In this document: positions 1 through 7,960 of the stretch, piece by piece
Position numbering within the stretch: the first letter of the stretch is position 1
Layout: each line of letters starts with the position of its first letter
Assembly: GCA_963820995.1 (NCBI GenBank)
Contig: CAWGCL010000004.1
Location: 1,116,001 to 1,180,000, forward strand
Source: JAGTVG01 sp963820995
GTDB taxonomy: Bacteria > Bacteroidota > Bacteroidia > Cytophagales > Cyclobacteriaceae
Reading direction: 5' to 3'
DNA: 64,000 bases
Notes under the pieces: generated by a model
Seen by the model: only the letters and a program-made list of their open reading frames with translations
Databases searched by the model: none
What the model was told of the DNA's origin: nothing
Position numbers and translations under genes: made by a program

Positions 1-544
1 CCATCCTTTTTCCATCATTTATTATAATAAAATTTGAAAGTTTCTTCTTCGCGGATTCACTCATTTGCTTTTCAATAATATCTTCAATATCTATCTTACT
101 GCGGTTTGTATCTCGTAGTAAAACACGTCCAATTCGAATGGATCTTGGAGCTGACACCAGGATGGTATAATCCAGATCTTTGTAGGAACCTGATTCAAAC
201 AATAACGCAGCCTCTTTAATGGTAATAGGGTCGTCATCATATTTTATCAACCACTTGCTATAATCTTTAAATACAGCGGGATGGACGATGTTATTCATCC
301 TGACCAAATTATCCTGGTTTTTAAATACAACCTCGGAAAGATAAGCCTTGTTTAAAGCCCCTTTAATATAGGATTCCCTCCCAAAAAGATCAATAATTTT
401 CCCTTTCAGATCGTCATCTTCATTCATTAATCGTTTTGCCTCTTCGTCGGAATTATAAACGGGAATGCCAAAAGTCCTGAATATATTCGCTACAAGGGTC
501 TTCCCTGCACCTATACCACCTGTTATCCCAACTTTTAAAGACAT
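1..544 (-). CDS. coaE: Dephospho-CoA kinase, partial (C-terminus beyond the window)
   Basis: Translating the minus strand from the ATG at 542-544 gives an open frame of about 181 codons that runs off the left edge. It opens with a P-loop, GGIGAGKT, at residues 9-16, followed by the CoaE-like stretch FGIPVYNSDEEAKRLM. CoaE phosphorylates the ribose 3'-hydroxyl of dephospho-CoA, the last step of coenzyme A synthesis in the cytoplasm. The start codon directly abuts the stop codon of the YbbR-like gene, so the two are surely co-transcribed. The order nusB-(small genes)-yajC-ybbR-coaE is a familiar arrangement in Bacteroidota. The missing C-terminal residues are only an effect of the window edge. 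Confidence 0.93.
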   Translation of the reverse strand, partial: MSLKVGITGGIGAGKTLVANIFRTFGIPVYNSDEEAKRLMNEDDDLKGKIIDLFGRESYIKGALNKAYLSEVVFKNQDNLVRMNNIVHPAVFKDYSKWLIKYDDDPITIKEAALLFESGSYKDLDYTILVSAPRSIRIGRVLLRDTNRSKIDIEDIIEKQMSESAKKKLSNFIIINDGKRM

Positions 545-1510
545 TTATCTATATCTAACCCTATATATTGATGTGTCTAACTTAATGTCCTGAACGTAAT
601 CGGGGTGAGATATTAACTCAATCCTGACCGTGGAGTCCTGTTGATTGACATTGTTAAAATCAGCTATGATCAAAAAATCTTCTTCAGGAATATTATTCTG
701 TAGTTCCTCCTGAATTGCAAATTGCAAACGCGCATTATCTGGTTCAATATAAGCAGAGGAGTCTATTGGGAAATTAACCAATTCAATTCCAAAATCTGTA
801 CTGAGGTTAATATATTTTGAAACATCAAAACTGATGTCAATTTCTGATGGGGAAAAGGATACTAAACTTAAGTCAAAATTGTCAATATATATCTTTTCAG
901 AATAGTCATTGTCTATTTCGTCTTGTGGTAAACGAACAGAAAGTGTATCTGAAAGAGTTTTTATTAATGATTCATGACCGGTAATTATAACGGAATCGGG
1001 ACTTACATTTAGGGGGGACACGATCTGGTAAAATCTTTTCAGACTGATTTTACTGCTGTCTATATATACAAGTAATTTCTTCTTCAACAATCGCTGTATA
1101 TCAATGTATATGGTATCTGTAACCACAAAATTCAGGTTCAGAGAACTTAAATGTTGGGAAATTAAAGGTTGGATAGTGTAACCGGCAATTCTTTTTGTTT
1201 CAATTGGATTCTCCACTGAGATAAGAAGAGGGTCTCTTCTGAAAGATAGAGATTGTTTTAAGAGGTCCCATCCAACTCCTGATACATTAACCTGGACGTT
1301 TCTTGGCGGATTAATAACTTCTATAGTGCCTTCCTTCTCATAAGAGAGTTCAATCGGACATTTTATTACAGTAGTATAATTTTTATTAAGGGCACTTAAA
1401 AACCAGATAATGGTAGCTCCAATAATACATAGAATAACTATCTTCAGATCTTTGTTATTGGGTCTGACGATGGATTTAAGCCACCTCCATATTTTATTGA
1501 CACTATCCAA
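545..1510 (-). CDS. YbbR/CdaR-like membrane-anchored protein
   Basis: The 321-residue protein has one N-terminal membrane anchor (about residues 22-41), a short cytoplasmic basic stretch before it, and a long extracytoplasmic part rich in beta-strand patterns. This matches the YbbR-like repeat proteins of Bacteroidota. In Firmicutes the related CdaR regulates the c-di-AMP cyclase CdaA; in Bacteroidota the role of this single-pass protein is not settled, so I give no function. It sits between yajC and coaE, touching coaE without spacing and 14 bases from yajC, so it belongs to the nusB-coaE operon. Identification rests on topology, length and gene order as well as sequence feel. Confidence 0.85.
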   Translation of the reverse strand: MDSVNKIWRWLKSIVRPNNKDLKIVILCIIGATIIWFLSALNKNYTTVIKCPIELSYEKEGTIEVINPPRNVQVNVSGVGWDLLKQSLSFRRDPLLISVENPIETKRIAGYTIQPLISQHLSSLNLNFVVTDTIYIDIQRLLKKKLLVYIDSSKISLKRFYQIVSPLNVSPDSVIITGHESLIKTLSDTLSVRLPQDEIDNDYSEKIYIDNFDLSLVSFSPSEIDISFDVSKYINLSTDFGIELVNFPIDSSAYIEPDNARLQFAIQEELQNNIPEEDFLIIADFNNVNQQDSTVRIELISHPDYVQDIKLDTSIYRVRYR

Positions 1511-1524
1511 TCAAATTAAACAAA

Positions 1525-1845
1525 TTATTTCCCGCTTTTAAATCTTTTACTGGCTTCCAGCGATATTGATGATTTATCAAGTTTAATTTTACCACCTTTT
1601 TCCACCTCAAGAATAATAGTTTCACCATCTATCGAGGCAATCCTTCCATGAATACCTCCAACAGTAACTATATTATCCCCTTTTTTTACATCTTCCAGAA
1701 ATCTCTTCTGGTCCTTTTGCTTTTTCTGTTGAGGTCTGATCATAAAGAAATAAAAAATCAGGACTATCCCACCAATCAGGAGCAAATTCCCATATAATGA
1801 TTGGCCTCCTGAGGCCGCTTGTAACAAAATAAAATCTAACATCAC
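1525..1845 (-). CDS. yajC: Preprotein translocase accessory subunit YajC
   Basis: A 106-residue protein with a single N-terminal transmembrane helix (about residues 19-35) followed directly by the family hallmark MIRPQQKKQK (35-44) and a small beta-rich domain containing VKKGDNIVTVGGIHGRI. YajC associates with SecDF-YidC at the Sec translocon in the inner membrane. The length is normal for the family. The second Met is an equally good start. It is the fifth gene of the minus-strand operon, 20 bases downstream of the DUF1573 lipoprotein gene. Confidence 0.95.
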   Translation of the reverse strand: MMLDFILLQAASGGQSLYGNLLLIGGIVLIFYFFMIRPQQKKQKDQKRFLEDVKKGDNIVTVGGIHGRIASIDGETIILEVEKGGKIKLDKSSISLEASKRFKSGK

Positions 1846-1865
1846 TTATCTATTTATTTTAAAAG

Positions 1866-2417
1866 TTATTTAACAGGTCCGGCTGATTGCTGGTTCTTTG
1901 GAGTAACAAATCCTTTTATTCTTAACCGAGATAATGTAGGCTCGGTATTTGCCATAATGGATATTGTTTTGATTTGTTGATTTGGTTTCCCTTTTGTATC
2001 GAACCTTACCTTTATCTCACCGGTTTGACCTACCCCTATAGGATGTTTAGGCCAGTCCGGGACAGTACAACCACATGAGGCAGTCGCCTTATCGATAACA
2101 AGTGGCGATTTGCCAGTATTTGTAAATACAAATGTATGGTTTACTATATCCCCTTCATTTACTGTCCCAAAATCAAATTCCGTACTTTCAATTGAAAAAA
2201 CTGGTTTTGGGGTATTATCATCAACCTTTTGTGGATTTGATGCCAAGGTAACATTGCCACTTGAAGGCTGGCTTACTGCTGTATTGCCAGATTCCAGCGT
2301 TGCAACCCTTCTTTCCAATGCCGTTATTCTTCTTTCAAGTTTAGAATCCGAAGAACATGAAAACAGAATAAAGACAATTAATGCCAGTTGTAAAGTTTTA
2401 ATATACTTCATTTTCAT
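1866..2417 (-). CDS. DUF1573 domain lipoprotein
   Basis: The 183-residue protein has a lipoprotein-type signal peptide ending at Cys21 (FILFSC), then a short heptad-like helix (about residues 26-44), a Ser/Asn-rich linker, and a DUF1573 domain from about residue 72. That domain shows the usual FDFGTVNEGDIVNHTFVFTN core and the paired cysteines Cys115 and Cys117 in the ASCGCTVPDWPK segment. DUF1573 is an Ig-like fold common in Bacteroidota envelope proteins, with no established reaction. The gene starts where the YtxH-like gene stops (one-base overlap), so translation is coupled. The linkage to yajC suggests envelope biogenesis, which is inference. Confidence 0.88.
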   Translation of the reverse strand: MKMKYIKTLQLALIVFILFSCSSDSKLERRITALERRVATLESGNTAVSQPSSGNVTLASNPQKVDDNTPKPVFSIESTEFDFGTVNEGDIVNHTFVFTNTGKSPLVIDKATASCGCTVPDWPKHPIGVGQTGEIKVRFDTKGKPNQQIKTISIMANTEPTLSRLRIKGFVTPKNQQSAGPVK

Positions 2418-2719
2418 TAATCGTTTTTGCTTTTTATTTGACCAATAAGGTCATCTACGTCTTCAAGAAGCTTTTCAGCTTTATCTTTTGCATTTTTAAT
2501 TACCTTCTGTCCTTCCGATTTAGCGACAGTGTCAGGACTGGATTTAGCATTTACCAACTCCTGCAGTAGCTCTTCAAGTTCTTTTTTATACTTGTCTAAA
2601 AGGAAAGACAGTTTTTCTCTTGTATGAGTTCCTTTTTCAGGGGCATATAATAAACCAATGACTGCTCCTGTAGCAGCGCCAAATAAAAATGCCAGTAATG
2701 ATTTTGATGAATTACTCAT
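2417..2719 (-). CDS. YtxH-like small membrane protein
   Basis: I choose the ATG at 2717-2719, giving 100 residues, because the family motif starts right after it; an upstream ATG seven codons earlier is less likely. The N-terminus is a glycine-rich transmembrane helix, FLFGAATGAVIGLLYAPEKG, typical of YtxH-like proteins, followed by a charged amphipathic helix rich in Lys and Glu that probably forms a coiled coil. YtxH proteins are stress-linked membrane proteins of unknown mechanism. The gene lies between nusB and the DUF1573 gene, with overlap or very tight spacing on both sides. Confidence 0.85.
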   Translation of the reverse strand: MSNSSKSLLAFLFGAATGAVIGLLYAPEKGTHTREKLSFLLDKYKKELEELLQELVNAKSSPDTVAKSEGQKVIKNAKDKAEKLLEDVDDLIGQIKSKND

Positions 2720-2726
2720 ATCTAAT

Positions 2727-3887
2727 TTATTTATTATCAATTAAACCTCTACCACTTTTTTTAATGATACCCTTTTCTATTAACTCCTCCGAAAGAACAT
2801 CAAGTATACCATTTACAAATTTTTTACTCTTTGGAGTACTAAAATTTTTCGATAATTCAATATACTCATTTATAGTAACCTTTACCGGGATATTTGGGAA
2901 ATAGATCATTTCTCCAATGGCCATTTTAAGTATAATCTTATCCATGATGGCCATTCTTTCAATATCCCAGTTTTTAGATTTCTCAGCTATTAATTTATCA
3001 AATTCCTTATCTTCTTTAACGGATATCTCAAATAACTTTTCAAAAAAAGAACGGTCCTCTTCCCAGTTATTACTTAACACTGCCAACTCTATATCTGTAT
3101 CTTCAGCCTCTACATTTTTGAAAGTCTTCACAATCATACTTCTGATCACGTGTCTGTCTTCATTCCAGTTTAAGTCGATAGAAGTCATGAATTCCTGAAA
3201 TGCATCATTCTTGAACAGAAGATTCTTATAAAGATGCAGTATTAATTTTTTATCAGTTGCAAAATTATTCTTTTTTTCTATTTTCCCTTTAATATATGAT
3301 TCGTAATCTTCATCCTTATTAATGGAATTCTTAAACAAGTTAAACAATAGAGCACGTTCATTGTCCCATGAAAGCTTGTAATCAACTATGCTTTTCTGAA
3401 ATCTATTATTATTACGTAATAATTGGACAATTTGATTCTCTGCAAATCTCTCGTGAGCAATACTTAGTTTTCCGGAGGTATCATTTTCCATGATTCTGAT
3501 CAATTCCTCCGGTAACATCAATAACCACAAGTAGAGGTTATAAATATGTTCGACATCCCGCAACATATTTGTTTTAAAATGCTTATAATCTTTCATGTTT
3601 TGTTGCTCATAATCGATGTAAGCATCATGGGCAGTTACCTCAGTATCTTCTTCACTGTCCTGCAATTTAACAAACGAATCATGCTTGAAATTCAGCTCAA
3701 AAGTTTTAATCGAATCTCTTTTCTTTAAATTCAATTCTGATTTATCAAATGGTTCCATTGAATTTAAATCAGGCAAAAACCTTTCACGTATGTAATCGAG
3801 GGCCAGATTGTAGTTGGCCTCTTTAGATTTATAGAAAGCATACAAGCATTGTAATGCTTTCGATCTAAGAATTCGCCTGTTTAACAT
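2727..3887 (-). CDS. nusB: Transcription antitermination factor NusB (long Bacteroidota form)
   Basis: The 386-residue protein carries the NusB domain at its C-terminus (about residues 245-375), including the conserved ...RMAIMDKIILKMAIGEM..., the stretch around VKVTINEYIELSKNFSTPKS and KFVNGILD. The start MLNRRILRSKALQCLYAFYKS is also NusB-like, so the all-helical fold appears split by a long insert between its first helix and the rest. Typical NusB is about 140 residues; the long form is normal in Bacteroidota. NusB binds boxA RNA with NusE (S10) in rRNA antitermination. The gene follows the amino-acid dehydrogenase by 16 bases and leads the ytxH-coaE run. Confidence 0.93.
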   Translation of the reverse strand: MLNRRILRSKALQCLYAFYKSKEANYNLALDYIRERFLPDLNSMEPFDKSELNLKKRDSIKTFELNFKHDSFVKLQDSEEDTEVTAHDAYIDYEQQNMKDYKHFKTNMLRDVEHIYNLYLWLLMLPEELIRIMENDTSGKLSIAHERFAENQIVQLLRNNNRFQKSIVDYKLSWDNERALLFNLFKNSINKDEDYESYIKGKIEKKNNFATDKKLILHLYKNLLFKNDAFQEFMTSIDLNWNEDRHVIRSMIVKTFKNVEAEDTDIELAVLSNNWEEDRSFFEKLFEISVKEDKEFDKLIAEKSKNWDIERMAIMDKIILKMAIGEMIYFPNIPVKVTINEYIELSKNFSTPKSKKFVNGILDVLSEELIEKGIIKKSGRGLIDNK

Positions 3888-3903
3888 ATGTTATTTATCG
3901 TTA

Positions 3904-5007
3904 TTATAGATGCGCTTTCACCTTGCTGACATCCAGAATTCTTTGTGAAGCGATATTTATGGCTGCTTCCTGTGAAGAGATCTCCTCCTCTTTCGATTTA
4001 TGAATAATATCCAACACAGTACTATAAATCCTCTCCACTTTCTTAAATACCCTTTCCCGGCTATAATTACCAAGATAATCAAGTCCAACATTAATCAGGC
4101 CACCTGCATTGATCATAAAATCAGGAGCATATATTATGCCTTTCTTCATTAATATATCTCCATGTTTATGCTCGTCTTCCAGCTGATTATTGGCGGCGCC
4201 AGCGATAATATCGCACTGTAAAGAATCGATGGTTTGATCATTGACAGTCGCTCCCAGTGCACATGGTGCATAAATATCCATTTTTTCACTGTAGATTGAA
4301 TCCTCATCAACTACTGTAACCTTAAATTCCTTGGTTATTTCTTTTATTTTATCATCATAAATGTCTGATACCAGCACATTGGCGCCTTCTTCAATAAGGT
4401 GTTTTACAAGATAATAGCCCACATGTCCAACACCCTGAACAGCTATTTTCCGATTTTGCAGACTGTCATCTCCATAGGCCTCTTTTGCGCAAGCTTTCAT
4501 GCCCATATAAACGCCATAGGCTGTAAATGGCGAAGGATCCCCGGCACCTCCCATTTTTTCAGATAGGCCTGTAACATATTTCGTTTCCATTGAAATATAT
4601 TCCATGTCTTCCGGACTCATATTCACATCTTCAGCCGTTATATACTTCCCTTTTAGACTTTCGACAAACCGCCCGAATCTTCTTAGTAAAGCTTCAGATT
4701 TAAGTTTTTTAGCATCACCAATAATAACAGCTTTCCCCCCTCCAAGATTTAGACCAGATATAGAGGCTTTAAAGGTCATGCCCCGGGACAAGCGAAGAAC
4801 ATCCATCAATGCTTCTTTTTCTGTATTGTAGTTCCACATTCTTGTTCCTCCCAAAGAAGGACCCAGAACAGTATTGTGTATGCCTATGATCGCTTTTAAA
4901 CCTGTATGCTCATCGTAACAATAAACTAACTGCTCATGACCATGTTCAGATAAACTGCCGAAAACGGACACGGAACCAACCTTTTCCTCTTGTTTTAAGT
5001 CTATCAT
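3904..5007 (-). CDS. Glu/Leu/Phe/Val dehydrogenase family protein (leucine-dehydrogenase type)
   Basis: The 367-residue enzyme has the family's N-terminal dimerisation/catalytic half with GPSLGGTRMW, a Lys in MTFK (Lys80) and the catalytic Lys in GLNLGGGKAVIIGD (Lys92). The C-terminal Rossmann domain carries GVGHVGYYLVKHL as dinucleotide-binding motif and the AGAANNQL segment. It reversibly deaminates branched-chain or other hydrophobic amino acids to 2-oxo acids using NAD+, in the cytoplasm. Length and motifs fit leucine/valine dehydrogenase better than the longer hexameric glutamate dehydrogenases; exact substrate is not decidable here. It may head the transcription unit that continues into nusB. 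Confidence 0.92.
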   Translation of the reverse strand: MIDLKQEEKVGSVSVFGSLSEHGHEQLVYCYDEHTGLKAIIGIHNTVLGPSLGGTRMWNYNTEKEALMDVLRLSRGMTFKASISGLNLGGGKAVIIGDAKKLKSEALLRRFGRFVESLKGKYITAEDVNMSPEDMEYISMETKYVTGLSEKMGGAGDPSPFTAYGVYMGMKACAKEAYGDDSLQNRKIAVQGVGHVGYYLVKHLIEEGANVLVSDIYDDKIKEITKEFKVTVVDEDSIYSEKMDIYAPCALGATVNDQTIDSLQCDIIAGAANNQLEDEHKHGDILMKKGIIYAPDFMINAGGLINVGLDYLGNYSRERVFKKVERIYSTVLDIIHKSKEEEISSQEAAINIASQRILDVSKVKAHL

Positions 5008-5082
5008 TTATTTTTGGGTTAAAAGTTTAATAATTTAGAACCTTAATTGGATGGACCCAATTGATGATAATCCAAAGTACCA

Positions 5083-5113
5083 CAAAAGTAGCGCATTTTC
5101 AATTTTATATCAA
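5083..5113 (-). promoter_or_regulatory. Bacteroidota-type promoter for the amino-acid dehydrogenase gene
   Basis: On the minus strand TACTTTTG (5090 to 5083) is a perfect match to the Bacteroidota -7 element TAnnTTTG, and TTG (5113 to 5111) lies 20 bases upstream as the -33 element. Transcription would begin near 5076, leaving a leader of about 70 bases. That leader contains an inverted repeat, AATTGG/CCAATT with a 6-base loop (5045-5062), which could be an operator or hairpin. The promoter is inferred from consensus only. Confidence 0.5.
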
Positions 5114-5161
5114 TCGAATTATATAAATCAAACTTTAATCTGGAAAACTAGTTAATCTGTA

Positions 5162-6955
5162 GTGAAAGAACTCGCTCATCTAAATAAATATCTTCTAAAA
5201 TATAAGCATCTGCTGTTACTGGGGCTGTTATTTATAATTATTTCGAACATCTTTCAGATACTGCCGGCACAATATGTTAGATATGCACTTGATCTGGTTA
5301 TAGATAATCTAAACGTATATAAGCTATTTGATGGACAAACAATCCAGGAAGATTATAATGAAAATATTAAACGCAGTGTGGTTATTTATGGGCTCATTAT
5401 ATTAGGAATGGCTTTATTGAGGGGATTTTTCCTCTTTCTGGTCAGACAAACCATTATTGTTATGTCAAGGCATATCGAATATGATCTGAAAAATGAGATA
5501 TACCAACAATATCAGTCCTTACCAATTAGTTTTTATAGAAGGAATAATACGGGTGACCTTCTTGCACGAATTTCTGAAGATGTCAGCAAAGTCAGGATGT
5601 ATATCGGACCGGCCATCATGTACGGATTAAACCTTTTTACTCTTTTTTTAATGCTTATTCCGATCATGTTTACCATAAATTTCAAGTTAACCATGTATGC
5701 CCTTATCCCTTTGCCTTTTCTATCTTTCAGTATTTACTATGTCCATAATAAGATTAACAGGAGGTCTGAAGAAATACAGCGAAGTTTGTCAGGATTATCT
5801 ACTTTCGTTCAAGAGGCGTTTTCGGGGATAAGGGTATTGAAATCCTTTGCCAGGGAACAAGAAAGTGCTGAAAGATTCTCTGAAAAAAGCGAGGAATACA
5901 AAATAAAATCCCTTCGTCTTACCAGAGTAAATGCCCTTTTTTTTCCCCTGATCCTGTTTTTAATTGGGTTGAGTACTATATTAACTGTATTTGTGGGCGG
6001 AACCGAGGTAATCAATGGAACTCTCAGCTTTGGGAATATTGCAGAATTCATTATCTATATAAATTTACTTACCTGGCCAGTTACCTCCCTGGGCTGGATT
6101 ACCAGTATTGTTCAAAGGGCAGCAGCCTCACAGAAGAGAGTAAATGAATTTTTGCAGGAAAAAAATCATATAATATCATATAAAAACCTCACCAGGGAGA
6201 TTTTGGGCGATATCAAATTTGAAGATGTTTGCTTTACCTATGAAGATTCAGGAATCAATGCCCTAAAAAACATATCCTTTGAAGTTCAAAAGGGTAAAAC
6301 GCTGGCGATTATTGGGACTACCGGATCAGGTAAGAGTACTATTGCAAATCTTATATGCCGCTTATATGATTCTACAAAAGGGAATATTATAATAGATGGT
6401 TCAGATATTCGGGATTTCGATATTCAATATATGAGAAATCAAATTGGATATGTTCCACAGGATGTTTTTCTGTTTAGCGATTCGATCGATAACAATATTG
6501 CTTTCGGAAGTGAAGAACTCAATGATGAACAAATTATCCAGGCAGCAATTGATGCGGATCTTCATGACAATATAATTGATTTACCTGAAGGATTTAATAC
6601 AGTCCTTGGAGAAAGAGGGATTACTCTATCTGGTGGGCAAAAACAACGATTGTCTATAGCCCGTGCACTGGTCAGGAACCCAAATATTCTGATCCTGGAC
6701 GATAGCCTTTCTGCTGTTGATACAAAAACTGAAAATAATATTCTGAATAACCTTAAAAATATCATGGAAGGCAGGACCTCCATCATAATTTCTCACCGGG
6801 TATCATCGGCCAAACTGGCAGATCACATTATTGTTCTTGACGACGGCCGGATTATTGAACAGGGTAATCATGACACATTGATCAGGAAAAGTGGCGTGTA
6901 TAAGGAACTCTATGAGAAGCAACTTAAGTCGGACGAAATAGTAGAAGAAGAATAG
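5162..6955 (+). CDS. ABC exporter (fused permease and ATPase), MsbA-like, with degenerate catalytic carboxylate
   Basis: The 597-residue half-transporter begins at GTG (5162). Residues 1-330 form a type-1 ABC exporter membrane domain with six hydrophobic helices; the rest is the ATPase. Visible motifs are Walker A GTTGSGKST (385-393), the Q-loop region YVPQDVFLF, the signature LSGGQKQR (about 488) and Walker B ILILDDSLSAVD. The residue after the Walker B aspartate is Asp514 instead of the usual Glu, as in degenerate sites of heterodimeric exporters; the H-loop His is present (SHRV). It exports a lipid, drug or peptide; substrate unknown. It is divergent from the dehydrogenase gene and stands alone. 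Confidence 0.92.
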   Translation: MKELAHLNKYLLKYKHLLLLGLLFIIISNIFQILPAQYVRYALDLVIDNLNVYKLFDGQTIQEDYNENIKRSVVIYGLIILGMALLRGFFLFLVRQTIIVMSRHIEYDLKNEIYQQYQSLPISFYRRNNTGDLLARISEDVSKVRMYIGPAIMYGLNLFTLFLMLIPIMFTINFKLTMYALIPLPFLSFSIYYVHNKINRRSEEIQRSLSGLSTFVQEAFSGIRVLKSFAREQESAERFSEKSEEYKIKSLRLTRVNALFFPLILFLIGLSTILTVFVGGTEVINGTLSFGNIAEFIIYINLLTWPVTSLGWITSIVQRAAASQKRVNEFLQEKNHIISYKNLTREILGDIKFEDVCFTYEDSGINALKNISFEVQKGKTLAIIGTTGSGKSTIANLICRLYDSTKGNIIIDGSDIRDFDIQYMRNQIGYVPQDVFLFSDSIDNNIAFGSEELNDEQIIQAAIDADLHDNIIDLPEGFNTVLGERGITLSGGQKQRLSIARALVRNPNILILDDSLSAVDTKTENNILNNLKNIMEGRTSIIISHRVSSAKLADHIIVLDDGRIIEQGNHDTLIRKSGVYKELYEKQLKSDEIVEEE

Positions 6956-7141
6956 GAAAATTTCCGATATTCCCTAATAGTTTTTATTGACTTTTCTTTC
7001 GTTTTTTAATAAATTTCCTGACGAAACCAGCTAATTAAAAAACCCGGATCCAAATCAACGTCTCAGGCATTATCCATCCTTAATTTTCAGCCTGACACAT
7101 TGGTCTGAGATCGATTTATTATAGAAAGTCGACCAGCTATT

Positions 7142-7960
7142 ATGAAATTCCTTATCAGAATTATATTCTGTTTGCTGCCGGTATATATGAATGCCGTAGC
7201 CCAGAATGGCAACTACGAATTAGGGGCAAGATCATTCGGCCTTTCCAATGCTAGCATTACCCTTACGGATGCATATTCCGGATTTAACAACATTGGAGCA
7301 CTTGCCAATCACCATGGTACTTCTGTATGTTTCTCCAGTTCTATGCTTTACGGGATCCCTGAGCTATTGAAAATTGGACTTGGTATTAATGGAGAATTAT
7401 TAAATGGAATTGGTAGTATAAATCTTTACAGATTCGGGGATCAGCATCTTAGCGAACATAAGATAGGTGTGGGGTATAGCCACCGGATCCGTTCCATCAG
7501 TTTAGGGGTCCAGCTTAGCTATATTCAATTCATTATCTCCGGCTATGGATCAGCCGGTTCAATGTCACTTGAGATTGGAGGGATAATAGAGTTATGTCCA
7601 AAATTTCTTCTCGGCGGATACCTTTTTCATCCCCTCCTCTCAAGGCAAAGATTCGAGCATTTAAATTTCCTGCCTACAATTCTTAAAACAGGCCTGTCCT
7701 ATCGACCGTCGGGGAACCTGATGGCCAATATCGAATATAAATGGAATGGCAATAAAGAACACTCGCTGATTCTTGGGATTGAATATCTTATCAGAGGTAA
7801 AGTTGCATTAAGGACTGGAATAAATACGAAGTCTTTGCAATCAACCATGGGGCTTGGATTCAGACCTGGAAAATTCAGATTGGATTATGCCATCATGATC
7901 CATCCGGTGCTGGGTATTTCACAAGAATTTTCTGTCAATATAAATTTTCAGCACCCATGA
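7142..7960 (+). CDS. PorV/PorQ-like outer-membrane protein
   Basis: The 272-residue protein has a Sec signal peptide ending near NAVAQ and then the opening GARSFGLSNASITLTDAYSG, which resembles the FadL-like PorV/PorQ family of Bacteroidota (GxRxxGxGxAxVAxxD then an asparagine and gain of beta strands). The remainder is a run of alternating hydrophobic strands suited to a beta barrel. PorV is a shuttle/anchor component of the type IX secretion system, but this family is broad and I cannot assign that role. The stop codon overlaps the start of the next gene (7957) in an ATGA junction, so the two are translationally coupled and probably cooperate. Confidence 0.7.
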   Translation: MKFLIRIIFCLLPVYMNAVAQNGNYELGARSFGLSNASITLTDAYSGFNNIGALANHHGTSVCFSSSMLYGIPELLKIGLGINGELLNGIGSINLYRFGDQHLSEHKIGVGYSHRIRSISLGVQLSYIQFIISGYGSAGSMSLEIGGIIELCPKFLLGGYLFHPLLSRQRFEHLNFLPTILKTGLSYRPSGNLMANIEYKWNGNKEHSLILGIEYLIRGKVALRTGINTKSLQSTMGLGFRPGKFRLDYAIMIHPVLGISQEFSVNINFQHP

